From: Linderina pennispora
Taxonomy: Eukaryota > Kickxellomycota > Kickxellomycetes > Kickxellales > Kickxellaceae
Direction: 5' to 3'
Assembly (NCBI RefSeq): GCF_002104995.1
Contig: NW_024468427.1
Coordinates: 1 to 21,738 of the forward strand
Length of the DNA: 21,738 nt
The notes under the pieces are model-generated. The model was given only the letters and a program-made list of their open reading frames with translations. It searched no databases and was not told the DNA's origin. Below, piece after piece: positions 1 through 9,439 of the stretch. The position numbers and the translations under genes were made by a program. The number at the start of each line of letters is the position of its first letter. The first letter of the stretch is position 1.

Positions 1-294
1 TGTCGGGCTGTGCGCCACAGCTTTGTTCCTATTCTTCCTCTTGCCCAGCCTTCTCTGATGCCATTGTCCAACCGACTGCTCACGCAGAGAGACTGAGACC
101 AGCTGCAGTATGCGCTCGGTCTTTCGTTGGCCCTCTATATTTTTGTAAAGTCTTGCCATCACCAATAAACACCTAAAGACCCTCTTTCGTGCACCTAATG
201 CTTTTTTTTGCAATGCCCTGCGAGACAAATACTGTGCAAGCGATTAGCGTTATTGATCAAGCGGCGCCGAGTCAGCCTAGGCCGAGAAACCTGC
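1..294. other. Intergenic left edge, no gene seen
   Basis: I see no convincing coding sequence here. A plus-strand AATAAA at 164-169 follows a T-rich stretch (TATATTTTTG near 136-145) and could be the polyadenylation signal of a plus-strand gene lying left of the window. The 3' end of the minus-strand membrane-protein gene abuts the right side. Confidence 0.3.
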
Positions 295-1174
295 TCATTT
301 GTCCTTCTTGGTCTCCTTCTTGACCGAGTCCTCAAACTCCTTCCTGGCCTTAGCCTTGCGGTCGGTTTCCTCCTTCAGCACGCGCGGGATCAGCGAGCTC
401 TCGACGTAGACACGGCCGACGACATAGACAGCGCATGCAGTCAGAATGCAGAACATGAGGGCAACAATGGGCTGGATAATGAAGTCCTCCTCATGGCGCT
501 TGTTCGACATCAGCAGAGTCATGGCAGAACCCTCGTACCACCGCAGGTTGATCTGCATGGTAGTCACACCGCTGACAGTCTCAGGCAGCGGGTGGTCACG
601 ACTGGGTACATAGCGGCAGCAACCAGGGTGCCCTTCTCGCCGTGCAGGACGGCATTGAAGTTGCCTGAGATCCGCTTGAGCTTGGATCCGCCGCGCACAC
701 GCACACCGTCGATATGCAGAGGAACCTCCAGGTACTGTGTGAACGTGAGCTTGTTGCGCGGGATACGGCACTTGAGCGCCCGGTTGAACGACAGCGCGCG
801 CAGCATCTGCTCGTGGAACTTGTCTTCGGCCTTGACTGAGCCACTGGGTTGGGCCGTCTCGGCCATAGTAGAACGACAGAGCACCGCCGGGACTCCACAC
901 ACGTCGGACTCAGCCACCGGAAGCCCGCCGTCGGGGTTCATCAGCTCGCGGCCCTGCTCGCCAATCTCGGCACACTCGACTTTGACCAGGTCGTCATGCC
1001 TTGAAGTCTACAAATATGAGGCTGCTCCAAGATGAGTCATTACGTTGCAATTTCGCTTTTTCCGTTTTGCTTTTAGCAATTCAAAACTTACCGTCGGCCG
1101 ACGCTGCCTTCTTAGCGCCCAGAACTGCAGTCGACAGAGCGAGCACCGAGGTTAAACAAGCCTGAAAGCTTCAT
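295..1174 (-). CDS. Type I ER membrane protein with KKxx tail, frameshifted
   Basis: Two exons on the minus strand. Exon 1 (1174-1092) starts MKLSGLF and, after a one-base frame change, continues SVLALSTAVLGA, a typical signal peptide. A GTAAGT donor at 1091 and a TAG acceptor at 1008 bound an 84-nt intron. Exon 2 encodes a hydrophilic, presumably lumenal domain, then a membrane span (IIQPIVALMFCILTACAVYV, about 420-480), a charged tail and a terminal KKDK, which fits the dilysine KKxx ER-retrieval signal. Three one-base frame changes (about 1150, 995 and 590) break the reading. Corrected length would be about 265 aa. The overall plan (signal peptide, lumenal domain, one span, basic cytosolic tail) resembles TRAP-alpha/Irc22-like proteins, but I cannot show homology by eye. 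The topology is well supported; the family is unknown. Confidence 0.55.
1008..1091 (-). other. Intron in the ER membrane-protein gene
   Basis: An 84-nt intron with a consensus GTAAGT donor and a TTTGTAG acceptor. Its length is close to intron 2 of the SR-protein gene (80 nt), which supports both calls. Confidence 0.55.
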
Positions 1175-1383
1175 CGTTATTAAAGAGCTATGAGGTGTAG
1201 GAATTAAAAATGAGTGGGAGATAACGAGAAATGGATGAGTGGAGGAGAGAAGGACGGGCGGCCGCTACCACGCATATAAGTGAGCAGCCCGTCTGGCCCT
1301 GGTTAATTTTTTCTCATGTGCACACGCAAATCGATGAAAGCGCTCGATAAAAGCCCTCGCTATCCCGTTATTCTTGTGACGAC

Positions 1384-1497
1384 CAGTCCTGGGAGAGAGG
1401 GACATGGATTTTGCCGGTCCATTTCCGTTCCCACGAAACAAAGAAAGTCGATCATGTGTTGGCACCGGTTCGACGTTTCCGCTTTTTGCCGTGTAGT
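1384..1497 (+). mobile_element. Ty3/gypsy integrase relic
   Basis: Two overlapping reading frames together resemble the start of a retroviral-type integrase core. One frame gives DMDFAGPFP, like the MDFxGPFP around the first catalytic Asp. A shifted frame gives KKVDHVLAPVRRFRFLPC, like the DHVLVVVDRFSKxxxFIPC segment that follows in Ty3/gypsy elements. The second-motif Asp of VVDR is replaced, frames are broken and no flanking RT, RNase H or LTR is recognisable. This is a short decayed fragment. The match is from memory of the family and was not searched. Confidence 0.45.
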
Positions 1498-1754
1498 TCT
1501 ATCCAACAGGTAGATTTCCAGCCAGGAAGCAGCTGGGGCTACCAGCTAAACCCAACGCGCGGTGGGTTAGAGGCAGGACACTCACTCGTGACACTGTATA
1601 CATAGCTGGCTCTGGATGTAGCAAGTCTAGCTCGGAGGAGTTTTTGGAAGGCGGCTACAACCGAAAACTAGAAAGGGAGGTTAGCGCGGGCTATTTCCTA
1701 ATGTGAGAGGAAGGATCAATCGGTATGGGTACTCTGCGTGTTAAGCCCGAAGGT
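1498..1754. other. Intergenic, nothing recognised
   Basis: No ORF with recognisable motifs on either strand. The stretch ends where homology to the inverted copy at 13.85 kb begins. Confidence 0.3.
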
Positions 1755-2243
1755 AGCACTGTCCAGTTAACCGATGGAAGAACCAGCACTGCTCTCATTA
1801 CGCTTCATGCCGCACAACATGCAAAACAGCTACACACCCTGATGTCTGTGCTGTAGCTTTCCCTGCAGCAACTGCCTCACACTGGCTATCTGCATGGGAG
1901 GTTGCAAGGGAATGGACTGGCGAAGGCTGAAGAGGCGTCACATTTGCCAACTGTCCCCGTCCCGGTCAGTGGACACGCCGCCAACGCAGGTCCGCACTTA
2001 TTGGCAGCCGGCATTGTGTGGCCCTGCGTACCCTCCACTGCCTGCCCCCGGCCCGTGACGCCATGTGCTGTTCCGACCCTTCTACTCAGTGAGTGCCGAT
2101 TCCGAGAGCGCCTTTCTCCACGCGATCGTTGCCGACAGGGCGCTGGTTATGACTGCCGCTGTACTCTCCCGACTGGATTGATAACTAACCGGGCGCCTCT
2201 CGATCTCCAGACTCGCACCATGAAGTCGCTCTGCAGTGTGGGC

Positions 2244-2249
2244 TATAAG
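2244..2249 (+). promoter_or_regulatory. TATA box of the arm-A micro-gene
   Basis: TATAAG lies 73 nt upstream of the ATG at 2317 and is preserved in the inverted copy at 13357-13362. Its position matches the TATA-leader-ATG layout of other array members. Confidence 0.45.
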
Positions 2250-2316
2250 AAGACAACGCTCTGCCTAGGACCTGGCCCTGTACTCTCAGCAATTTGTTCC
2301 TTAGACCTTACACACC

Positions 2317-2511
2317 ATGAGCGAATACTGGACAGCCTTTCCGTGCGACTTCGCCGAGAGCGTCAATTTCATCTGCGGCAACTGCAATGCGGTGTTCAGC
2401 GAGATGCTGACACTGAACACGCACTGCGACCAGTGCTGTCCATGCGCGCCTGCTGCGATGCAGGAGACAAGCAGACGGACAGCACTGAAGCGCTTGCTGT
2501 GGTTTCCCTAG
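2317..2511 (+). CDS. Single-zinc-finger micro-protein (64 aa), arm A copy
   Basis: A 64-aa ORF beginning MSEYWTAFPCDF, with ATG in a good context (ACACCATGAG). Residues 18-39 hold one finger: Phe-Ile-Cys-x2-Cys, then NAVF, a Leu at the helix position, His after 12 residues and Cys three later (C-x2-C-x12-H-x3-C). A Cys-rich stretch (CCPC) follows, then a basic tail ending LLWFP. No signal peptide or membrane span. The only differences from the arm B copy are F12S and one silent change. It is the only member on the plus strand and lies outside the main array. Zinc binding is inferred from the motif; function is unknown. Confidence 0.65.
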   Translation: MSEYWTAFPCDFAESVNFICGNCNAVFSEMLTLNTHCDQCCPCAPAAMQETSRRTALKRLLWFP

Positions 2512-2801
2512 GCACCTGCCAATCAACACAAGCAAAGACAAGACGCCCCATTCAACTCTACCCACCCGCCTGAGGCGCAATGTGCAAGGGCTGAGCTGAT
2601 TGCCAGACCAAAGCCAGCATTGCCGCCTCTCGATCTGCACCAGGTCCTTGCATGCAGGCGTGCGTGAAGCGTCTATCGCAACAAAGGAACACATCTCGGG
2701 ATCTGTTCTGCAGATCAATTACCACATCACAGGTGTTTGTTTTCGCGCCTGTCCTGCTGGTCCCGTGAACCAAGATGCTGCATTGCATATGTTGCATGTA
2801 T

Positions 2802-3778
2802 ATATTTATTACTTGTACTAGTTACCTATACAAGATTTTATAGTCCAAAAAGTGACCAACCGTCCGCTAGAACCTTTTTAGTTGGTTAAAAGTTAAAACT
2901 CTTTTAAACTTCAACACGGGTTTGGGTTACTTGCTCTGTAAACTCCTTTTGATCTTATGCGGCATCCGACCTCATCGGTGAAACCAGTATGACAAGCTGT
3001 TATTGTAGTGGCAACAGGTCTCCACTAGATATTGTTATGTCTGTTGAATGTGTAAGGATTTAAAAGTTATATTTAATATTGAAGAAAAGAGAGAAAAGGG
3101 AATAGACGAATTGTGCAGGGGAATTTTCAATACAGCCGCCTGTGCAACTTGTCAGAGGCTAGACTCTACCTCCATATTGTAGGTTGTAGCGAGGCTCTCG
3201 TTGGCGCCTGGCTTGCCGTCACCTGATTCGACTGACATGTCGACGTCAGAGACAGTCGCAGCGGGCGCGCAACAGTACCACACGGTGGAGTTCATTAGGA
3301 CTGATGTGTCGATCATGGGCTTGGTTATCATCGGCATGGATGTCAGCAAGATGATGTTGGATTTTACTGCTGAGCACAACACCCGGCAGGTTATCAAGTG
3401 CTTCTCGATGCCCAAAATCAATGATGTGATAGAGCATGCTGAGCGGCCGTATCCACCATCGTGCTGTCTTGACCAGCTAGTTCTTTTTTGGGCAGCCACA
3501 AGTCTAGTATATGATCGTTTACAAGCCAATAATGCCCGTCCGCCTGCTGGTATGGTGATGTCCCCCTCGGCCGCACCTCCCTCCGCTGTGAACCTGGTTA
3601 CGGAGTCCACCCAGCGGCAAGAATCATCCCGAGTAGGCGAATGCTTTCCAAGACCCACATGGCATGTGTACCAGCGAGTAGCGAAGCGAGTTTTAAAGGA
3701 AGCGGATTTTAAAGTACTACCACGGTGAGTGTCATAAACGCTTGTTTCTGTCTGAATATGTGCAAAATGCTATTTTGT
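2802..3778. other. AT-rich spacer followed by unassigned ORFs
   Basis: 2802-3150 is AT-rich with no ORF. From 3152 to 3728 both strands stay open. On the minus strand a frame ending at 3152 finishes in an acidic, Ser-rich tail (VSDVDMSVESGDGKPGANES) after a moderately hydrophobic stretch, and could be the 3' end of a broken gene. On the plus strand 3201-3728 encodes 175 aa, with its first ATG at 3201. I recognise neither and cannot tell which, if any, is real. Confidence 0.25.
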
Positions 3779-5434
3779 TTACTTTTCGCGAGAGTTGCGC
3801 CCAGCCATATACACGTCCGATTCAGGGTCAAAGATCGAGTCCCTGATCAGGTCGGCTTCCTCGGGCCGCACCCACTTTGTCTTCTTGAAGTGCTTCCAGC
3901 CGCCATAGAGGATAACAATAACGGGAATGGACACATACGAGGACACAAACGAGCGCGCATCGAAGCCATCAGCGAAGGCAGTCCAGCCTTGGCCAAAAAT
4001 GATAATGATGATGGTGACCAGGCAAAAGGCCGGGCCAAACGGATAAAAAATAGCCGTGTACGGCAGATCCTTGACATCGAACCCCTGGCGCACATAGGCC
4101 CGGCGGAAGCGCAGGTGGGCGAAGGAAATGCCTGCCCAGGCGGCAAAGCCAGTGGACGCCAGACAGACTCAGGATCCACATATACACAACCTGGTCGCCG
4201 ATCAGCGACAGCAGGAAGATGATAGTGGCGACACCCAGCGACAGCGCCAAGCACCAGATCGGGATGCCGCGCTTGGTGACCTTGCGGAACACGGCGGGGC
4301 CTGGCCGTGCATGGCTAGATTCCATAGTGTACGGGTGGCGATGTAGATGCACGAGTTTCCGGCGCTTAGCACGGTAGTCAGAATAATTGCGTTCATGACG
4401 TCGGCTGCGGGCTTCAGACCGGCTTTCTGGAAGACAATGGAGAAGGGTGACTGGCCAATGTCTTTGGTGCTTGCCTTGACCAACGACTTGTCGCTATACG
4501 GGATAATTAGGCCGATGAGGAAGATGCATGAGACGTAGAACAGGAGGATGCGCCAGAACACCTGGTTCACCGCCTTGGGAACTGTCTTGACTGGGTCCTT
4601 GGCCTCGCCCGCAGTGATGCCGATGACCTCGGTTCCCTGGAAAGAGTACCCGGTTAGAATCAGCGTCGCCAGGACACCTGGCACGCCGTCATAGAACGGG
4701 GCGCCCTCGACATGCCAGTTCTCGAACCCGTAGGTGTGGCCGCCAAGCCCGCCCGCAGCGACCACAATGGCAATGATGATAAACACGATGACCGTGATGA
4801 CCTTGATCATGGCAAAGTAGAACTCGGCTTCGGCATACCCGCGCACGCTGAACAGGTTGAGCCCCAGCAGAATCAGGGCGGCTAGAATCGACCACAGCAC
4901 GCCGCTGATGTTTGGCAGGTAATACCGGCACACAATGCCTGAAGCCACCAGCTCTGATGCCGTCACGCACACGTAGTTGAACCAGTAGTTCCAGCCGAGC
5001 GCAAACCCAATCGCCTGGTCGCCGTATCGCGACGCATACTCGTTGAACGATCCGGCGATCGGTGTGAATGTCGCGACTTCGCCCAGCGAGGACATCAGGA
5101 AGAACACGATGATGCCCATCAGCAGATACGACACAAGTGCTCCGCCCGGCCCGGCCGATGCCAGCGACGTGCCGGCGGAAATAAACAGCCCGGTGCCGAT
5201 GGTCCCGCCCAGAGCAATCATCGTCATGTGGCGTTCCTTCAGCTGGCGCTTGAGCCCATGCACCTTGGTGCTGTGGGACTCGCCGTCGTTGTCACCCATT
5301 TGCGAAATCGACGGGCTGAGATCGGCCATCTCGATCGCGTCGGCATCCCCGTGCTCGGGCTTGGTGGTCGACTGTGCCGCTGTCTGCTTGTTGCGCCGCT
5401 TTGAGAATATCGCGCCAACTCCCTTGATGGCCAT
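3779..5434 (-). CDS. Basic amino-acid permease (APC/YAT family), two frameshifts
   Basis: Plasma-membrane amino-acid/proton symporter of the fungal YAT group, closest in feel to Can1/Lyp1/Alp1 lysine-arginine permeases. The ATG at 5434 starts a hydrophilic cytosolic N-terminus of about 65 aa, followed by LKRQLKERHMTMIALGGTIG, the family hallmark at span 1. GEVATFTPIAGSFNEYASRY, SFQGTEVIGITAGEA and NQVFWRILLFYVSC follow in family order, then VMNAIILTTVLSAGNS. The frame is lost at about 4298 (HGQAP, one base short in a C run) and again near 4157 (after LSLSG), resuming as STGFAAWAGISFAHLRFRRA. The last frame ends at 3779 with a charged tail. Corrected length is about 551 aa, normal for the family. 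Both breaks are single-base, so assembly error is as likely as decay. Confidence 0.85.
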
Positions 5435-5857
5435 GTTGACAGTAGGAACCCTGCAAAGATATTTGTGTTGAAAATGAAAAGAGCGGAAAAAAGCAAAGCT
5501 GGTGCGTGAGCTAGCTGCACGGACTATGTTTGTCTGGAACCTCGGTTAGTCATAGTCATTCCCCCCAAAGAATAAATTAAACGTGCCGCAGACAGCGAAG
5601 CGACAGGGCAAAAATTTTTGTCATGCGCTTTGAAGGTTCTCTAGAAATGGCGCACTACCAATCGACAGCAGGACTACCGCATATGGAAGGTTTGGAAACC
5701 CACTGGGGAGCGCAGAGGGATTCTCGAAACGAGCAAAAGCTTTATTATACCTCTTGAAGACAAAACCAAGTGGTGGGCCCAGCGCTTTCCTTCCAAGCAG
5801 ACGAGGATCGGCTGCTGCTGCTAGCCCACTGGCTGCAGGCAGGCGCGAGGCACATCT
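5435..5857. other. Permease upstream region and SR-gene 3' region
   Basis: Both neighbouring genes are on the minus strand, so this stretch holds the permease promoter and leader and the SR-protein 3' UTR. No further ORF is supported. Confidence 0.4.
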
Positions 5858-7481
5858 CTACTCCCAGCCGTCGCTTCCGTTCTGGTCCGCAGAGGGCTCG
5901 GCACCCGCCGGAGGCAGGTCAGCGCGGCCGTTGGCGTCAGGCGAACGGGGCGACGCGTTGGCGTTGTCGCGCGGCGGCAGCGGCGACGGGGAGCGCGGAG
6001 CAGCAGCAGGCGGCGGCGGCAGATCGTTGGGCCCGTCCCGCATGACCGGGCTGCGCGACCGTGAGCGGGGCGATCCCGGCGAGTACCGGCGGGCCGGTGG
6101 CGGCGGCGAGCGCGACGACCGGTTGTTGTACGACGACCGGCGGTAGCGCGGAGAGCGGGAGCGCTCCCGCGAGTACGAACGCGAGCGCGACCGGCGCGAC
6201 GACCGGCGCGGCGAGTACGAGCGCTCACGTGGGTAGCGGCCGCCTCCACCTCCACCGTTGCCACCGCGAGGGCCAAAGTCCTAAAGAATCAAGAAATCAG
6301 GGGTTAGATTGGCGCGTGTCGGCGATAGTCGGGGTGTCTGCATCTGCTCGGTGCACTTACCTCACGCAGAACCACGCGGCGACCGCGGAGCTCCTCGCCG
6401 TCGAGCTTGCGCAGCGCCGTGCGCAGGCCCTCCTCGTCGACAAACTCGACGATGCCCTCGCCAGGGCGGAGCTTGTGGGCGTCGGCAAACGACACCTCGC
6501 CCGCGCGCCGGGCAAAGTCCTTGAGATCCTATATAGCGAGCGAGCCAAGCCAGGCGGTTGCAGAACGTATCCCCCATAGCGCGTTAGACCGTGTTCACCG
6601 CCACACCGATGAAATTTCCGTATGCCACGCCGTATCAGACGTCGCCATCCCCCACCACACAGCAATCCAGCCCGTGCAGAACCGCAACAATCGAGCAATA
6701 TCGTCAACTTTTATCCAGCGTGTGTAGACTGAAATCTCTGGCGCTCCAAAACAAACTGTGCCCGCGCCTTCACCAAATCACAACAGCAAGCGCGACGTGT
6801 TCCTCTCAGCCATCCTCCCCGCTGCGCCGTTGCTTTCGCTGCGTACGCGCCAACAGAAAAAGGACTGCCCAAACAACCACTCTCACGCACGCTGTCTCAA
6901 TGGAATACACAAGGAATAGAGGCAATCAGCACCAAAAAGAGCACTCCACCTGCCCCACCCTCGGCCACGCGCCAATAAGCCGCCATCAGCGCGTTAGCCA
7001 GGCGAGAGCAGAGGCGGAGTGGATGAAGCACGGGAGGAGCGAAGAGCACACTGTCTAGTGCTCTTCAACAGTCTTATCATGCAGCCAAATCCACAGAAAA
7101 CCAACCGACGAAACTTACCTGCCAGCTCACCGACGACGAAAGGTTCTCAACGAGCATGCGGAACGGCGTGCGCTGTGGCGCGCCCATGCTGCCCATGCGG
7201 CGTCCGCGGTCGTCTCCGCGGTCCTCACGCCGGAAGCCGCGGTCCATCCGCTCGCGGCGCCGGTCAACACGGGCCGGCTCGATCAGCAGGCGCTCACCCA
7301 TGAAGTCGCGGTTGTTGAAGTCGTGCATCACGTCCTCGGCATCGCGCCGGTCGCGGAACTCGACAAACCCGAACCCGGACAGCAGGCAAATGTCACGGAT
7401 CTCTCCGTATCCCTTGAACAGCTTCTCGATATCGCGCTCACGCACATCACGCGGCAGACGACCGACATACAGGCGGGACAT
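5858..7481 (-). CDS. SR-family splicing factor, two RRMs plus RS tail (317 aa)
   Basis: Nuclear pre-mRNA splicing regulator of the SRSF4/5/6, S. pombe Srp2 type. Exons are 7481-7119, 6528-6361 and 6280-5858, all joined in phase 0. RRM1 (aa 3-72) has RNP2 LYVGRL and RNP1 GFGFVEFR. An Arg/Gly/Asp linker follows. RRM2 carries the SR-protein hallmark SWQDLKD, built across the first splice junction (SWQ/DLKD), which confirms that junction. Exon 3 encodes a Gly run and then an RS/RSP domain (SRRSRSRSYSRERSRSP), ending in a Pro/Ala-rich tail DGWE. No frameshift is present. Predicted RNA binding through RRM1 and pseudo-RRM2, with Ser-Arg phosphorylation control, follows from the family. Confidence 0.93.
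6281..6360 (-). other. SR-gene intron 2 (80 nt)
   Basis: GTAAGT donor at 6360 and TTTAG acceptor at 6281. The size is typical for this window. Confidence 0.85.
6529..7118 (-). other. SR-gene intron 1 (590 nt, unusually long)
   Basis: GTAAGT donor at 7118 and ATATAG acceptor at 6529. At 590 nt it is about seven times the other introns seen here. SR genes often hold regulated introns or poison exons. I saw no clear internal GTAAG donor on the minus strand, so a poison exon is not directly supported. No coding sequence is recognised inside. Confidence 0.85.
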
Positions 7482-7751
7482 GGCTAAACGGGGTGGTTGA
7501 TACTTTTGGTGTTATTGGGTGCAATAGCCAAAGCAGAAAGACAAGAATAGAGAAAAAATGTTTAGAGGCAGGTTTTGTTGTTGGAAAGCGAGAAAGCCAT
7601 TCACACTCAGAATTTTTTTGTGGTGCCAGACTCTGACAGAACAACCCAATGCCACTGTGATTGGCTGCAGCTGATTCCGATTTAGATCTTCCAGGATCAG
7701 ATCTGCAGGTCACGCCCGCCATTCCCTTCGCATGGTCACGTGCCCGAGGCA
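7482..7751. other. SR-gene promoter side and start of the micro-gene array
   Basis: The SR leader and promoter lie here, downstream of the first array member, which is transcribed toward the SR gene. T/A runs are present; no separate gene is seen. Confidence 0.3.
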
Positions 7752-7889
7752 TCACAGGTGCACCCTGGTCGCGCAGTACAGCCAGTGGCCTTCGAATGAA
7801 GTCAGATCGTCAAACAGTTCATGGCACATCGGACACAGCACGGCGTTGTAGCAGCAGCGACATATAGGGGGACCGCTGGTGATAGCCAT
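7752..7889 (-). CDS. Single-zinc-finger micro-protein (45 aa)
   Basis: ATG at 7889 (AGCCATATG on the plus strand) opens a 45-aa ORF beginning MAITSGPPIC. The finger is Leu-Cys-Pro-Met-Cys, then HELF, a Phe at the helix core position, His after 12 residues and Cys three later (C-x2-C-x12-H-x3-C). Three extra Cys (positions 10, 12, 13) precede it. The same frame is open upstream to a TTG at 8048, but I prefer the ATG because other members also start close to the finger. A CTTAAAG near 8064-8070 may be the TATA element. Zinc binding is inferred; no family name is known to me. Confidence 0.6.
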   Translation of the reverse strand: MAITSGPPICRCCYNAVLCPMCHELFDDLTSFEGHWLYCATRVHL

Positions 7890-8501
7890 ATGTCCGTTTG
7901 GTTGGTTGCAGAGTCCAATTAGCAAGGCGGGCTGTGGAGGGCGAGCGAGCAGCACGCTTTTGGATGGTAAAATCGGGGATGGTATCAGCCGATGCCAGCT
8001 GGGGAATAGATGGGGAGCGGAGGAGAGATTGGTGTTCTTGCGCAGCACACCCGAACAAAGCCTCTTTAAGCTTCTCCAGATCTAATATGTCCCGCTCTCC
8101 TGGCCCGGCTTTCTTGCCCCGGCTCCAGAGCTACTGCTAAAGCCCCCTTGGTTCCCCACATTGCAGGTAGAGTTCTGTATATGTGAAATGTGGGCATCGT
8201 GCACCAAATCAGCAATCCCCTGGTGGTGGTGGTGGTAGTGGAGGTAGTGGCAGACACGTCACACATCCCCTCGTGCATTAATTGCCTGGAGTTTGATACT
8301 TGTTACAAAGTTGACAAAAGGTGTATCTACAAGAAATATCTGCATTGTTCTCCCGCGCAACACCTCCCTGCGCCCTTGCCCACGCTCTGTCTAAGCTCAA
8401 GAGAGGCGGCTATCCTCCCAGCAGATACCCGCCTCCTCTTATCTCGGCTTTCCGGCAGCGTGAACCGCCGCAAGGACAGACAGCGTCGGGATATCGCTGC
8501 T
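7890..8501. other. Spacer between array members 1 and 2
   Basis: Holds the upstream region of the 7889 gene and the 3' region of the 8648 gene. There is a GGT/GGA-rich simple stretch at about 8220-8250. A plus-strand Cys-rich frame near 8270-8350 has no in-frame ATG and is not called. Confidence 0.3.
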
Positions 8502-8648
8502 CTAAGCGTGTCCCAATGGCATCAGCCGGTGGTCGCCGCAATCAGCGAAATGCAGCGCCAAAGCGCACTCTTCATGGAACGTTTCATCGCACAGCGGACA
8601 GAAGAACCCGCACACGAGCGCCGACTTGTAACCAGTGATGCATACCAT
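8502..8648 (-). CDS. Single-zinc-finger micro-protein (48 aa)
   Basis: ATG at 8648 (ACCATGGTA in the coding sense) opens 48 aa beginning MVCITGYKSALVCG. The finger is Phe-Phe-Cys-Pro-Leu-Cys, then DETF, Leu at the helix core, His after 12 residues and Cys three later. Extra Cys at residues 3, 13 and 28. The tail GDHRLMPLGHA is short. There are no targeting signals. A TATATTT on the minus strand at about 8801-8808 could serve as core promoter. It is one of the most canonical fingers in the array. Confidence 0.65.
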   Translation of the reverse strand: MVCITGYKSALVCGFFCPLCDETFHEECALALHFADCGDHRLMPLGHA

Positions 8649-9292
8649 TGTGTGTCTGTGAGCGAAATCAGTCGTAATCCGAATCTTTTTAGGGTTTTCT
8701 GTGGGGAGGGAGCTTTTGAATGGTTTTAATGATGGAATAGGAACAAAAAATATTGGGCAGCTTAAATAAAGCGAGAGCAAAAGAGCGCGTTCCAAAAAAA
8801 AAATATACGGCTGCTGGGCACTGCAGGCAATATTGCAGCGATTCAACAAGATGAGGGGAGACTGAGGATGGATGCTGCTTCTCTGGCTGCTGCCGGGCTC
8901 GAGATTCCCTTGCACCTCCTACCGCCAGACCCCTGCCTGCCTTTCGTTCCGTAGGTGTTTCTTTGTGTGGGATTTTTCCCTCTTTGACGCCCTTTTCGCC
9001 TCACTATCATTGTGCTTCACTGAGGCGGAAAGGGATTGTTTAAGGTAAATCTCAGAGAAATGTGAACATCCGTCCTGCACTAGCCTAATAAATGGCCAAT
9101 ACTTGCTGGCAGCGATCTACCAACCCATTCTTTATCCCTGGTTCAGAGTTCCCAGGCACACGCCAGCGCAAGCATACCGCTATCTGTCTGCTTTATTAAA
9201 GGGATACAGGTCCGTGGCAGATGCCGGTATGCTCTGGACTCGCGTCCCTGGACGCCTGGACTTTTCCACCTATGCTTTGCATGTCTCTTATT
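8649..9292. other. Spacer between array members 2 and 3
   Basis: No gene recognised. On the minus strand an AATAAA near 9195-9201 lies about 95 nt past the stop of the 9439 gene and could be its polyadenylation signal. Confidence 0.3.
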
Positions 9293-9439
9293 CTACAATA
9301 CTACACTCTCAATATTGGTACTGGTATTTTTCGCATGCTCATCGGTTTGGGTGTGAGCATTAAGCTCTTCTAGCGTCGTGTATGCCTTTGTCTGGTCGCA
9401 TGCGAAACAAAAGATTCTCTGTTCGCCCTTGCCACTCAT
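9293..9439 (-). CDS. Single-zinc-finger micro-protein (48 aa), x14 variant
   Basis: ATG at 9439 opens 48 aa beginning MSGKGEQRIF. The finger is Phe-Cys-Phe-Ala-Cys, DQTKAY, a Leu in the helix, His after 14 residues and a second His five later (C-x2-C-x14-H-x5-H). The two extra residues lie between the second Cys and the aromatic core residue; from that residue to the His the spacing is canonical. The tail is polar (AKNTSTNIESVVL). A minus-strand ATATAC about 30 nt upstream is too close to be a sure TATA box. Confidence 0.6.
   Translation of the reverse strand: MSGKGEQRIFCFACDQTKAYTTLEELNAHTQTDEHAKNTSTNIESVVL

Larger units (their letters stand above)
1755..2801 (+). repeat. Inverted duplication, arm A (~1.05 kb)
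   Basis: The reverse complement of 12806-13852 aligns to this segment end to end with only scattered substitutions. Homology begins near CCAGTTAACCGATGGAAGAA (just after 1760) and ends at GTTGCATGTAT (2801). Outside these limits the sequences differ at once. The segment carries a complete zinc-finger micro-gene (2317-2511) with its TATA box and leader, so the duplicated unit is a whole transcription unit. No terminal inverted repeats or target-site duplication were identified by eye. In the micro-gene only two of 195 bases differ between arms. Confidence 0.9.

Noticed and set aside
1902-2573. 223-aa plus frame repeated at 13033-13704
   Set aside because: It begins with TTG, has no motif and is shared only because the DNA is duplicated; the finger ORF in another frame explains the segment better.
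5754-6579. Long Ala/Gly/Arg-rich plus frames
   Set aside because: Antisense shadows of the SR-protein RS domain and RRM2 exons.
8190-8729. Plus frame with Cys-Ile-Asn-Cys near 8275
   Set aside because: Starts with GTG, no His at the finger position, runs antisense to a good finger gene.
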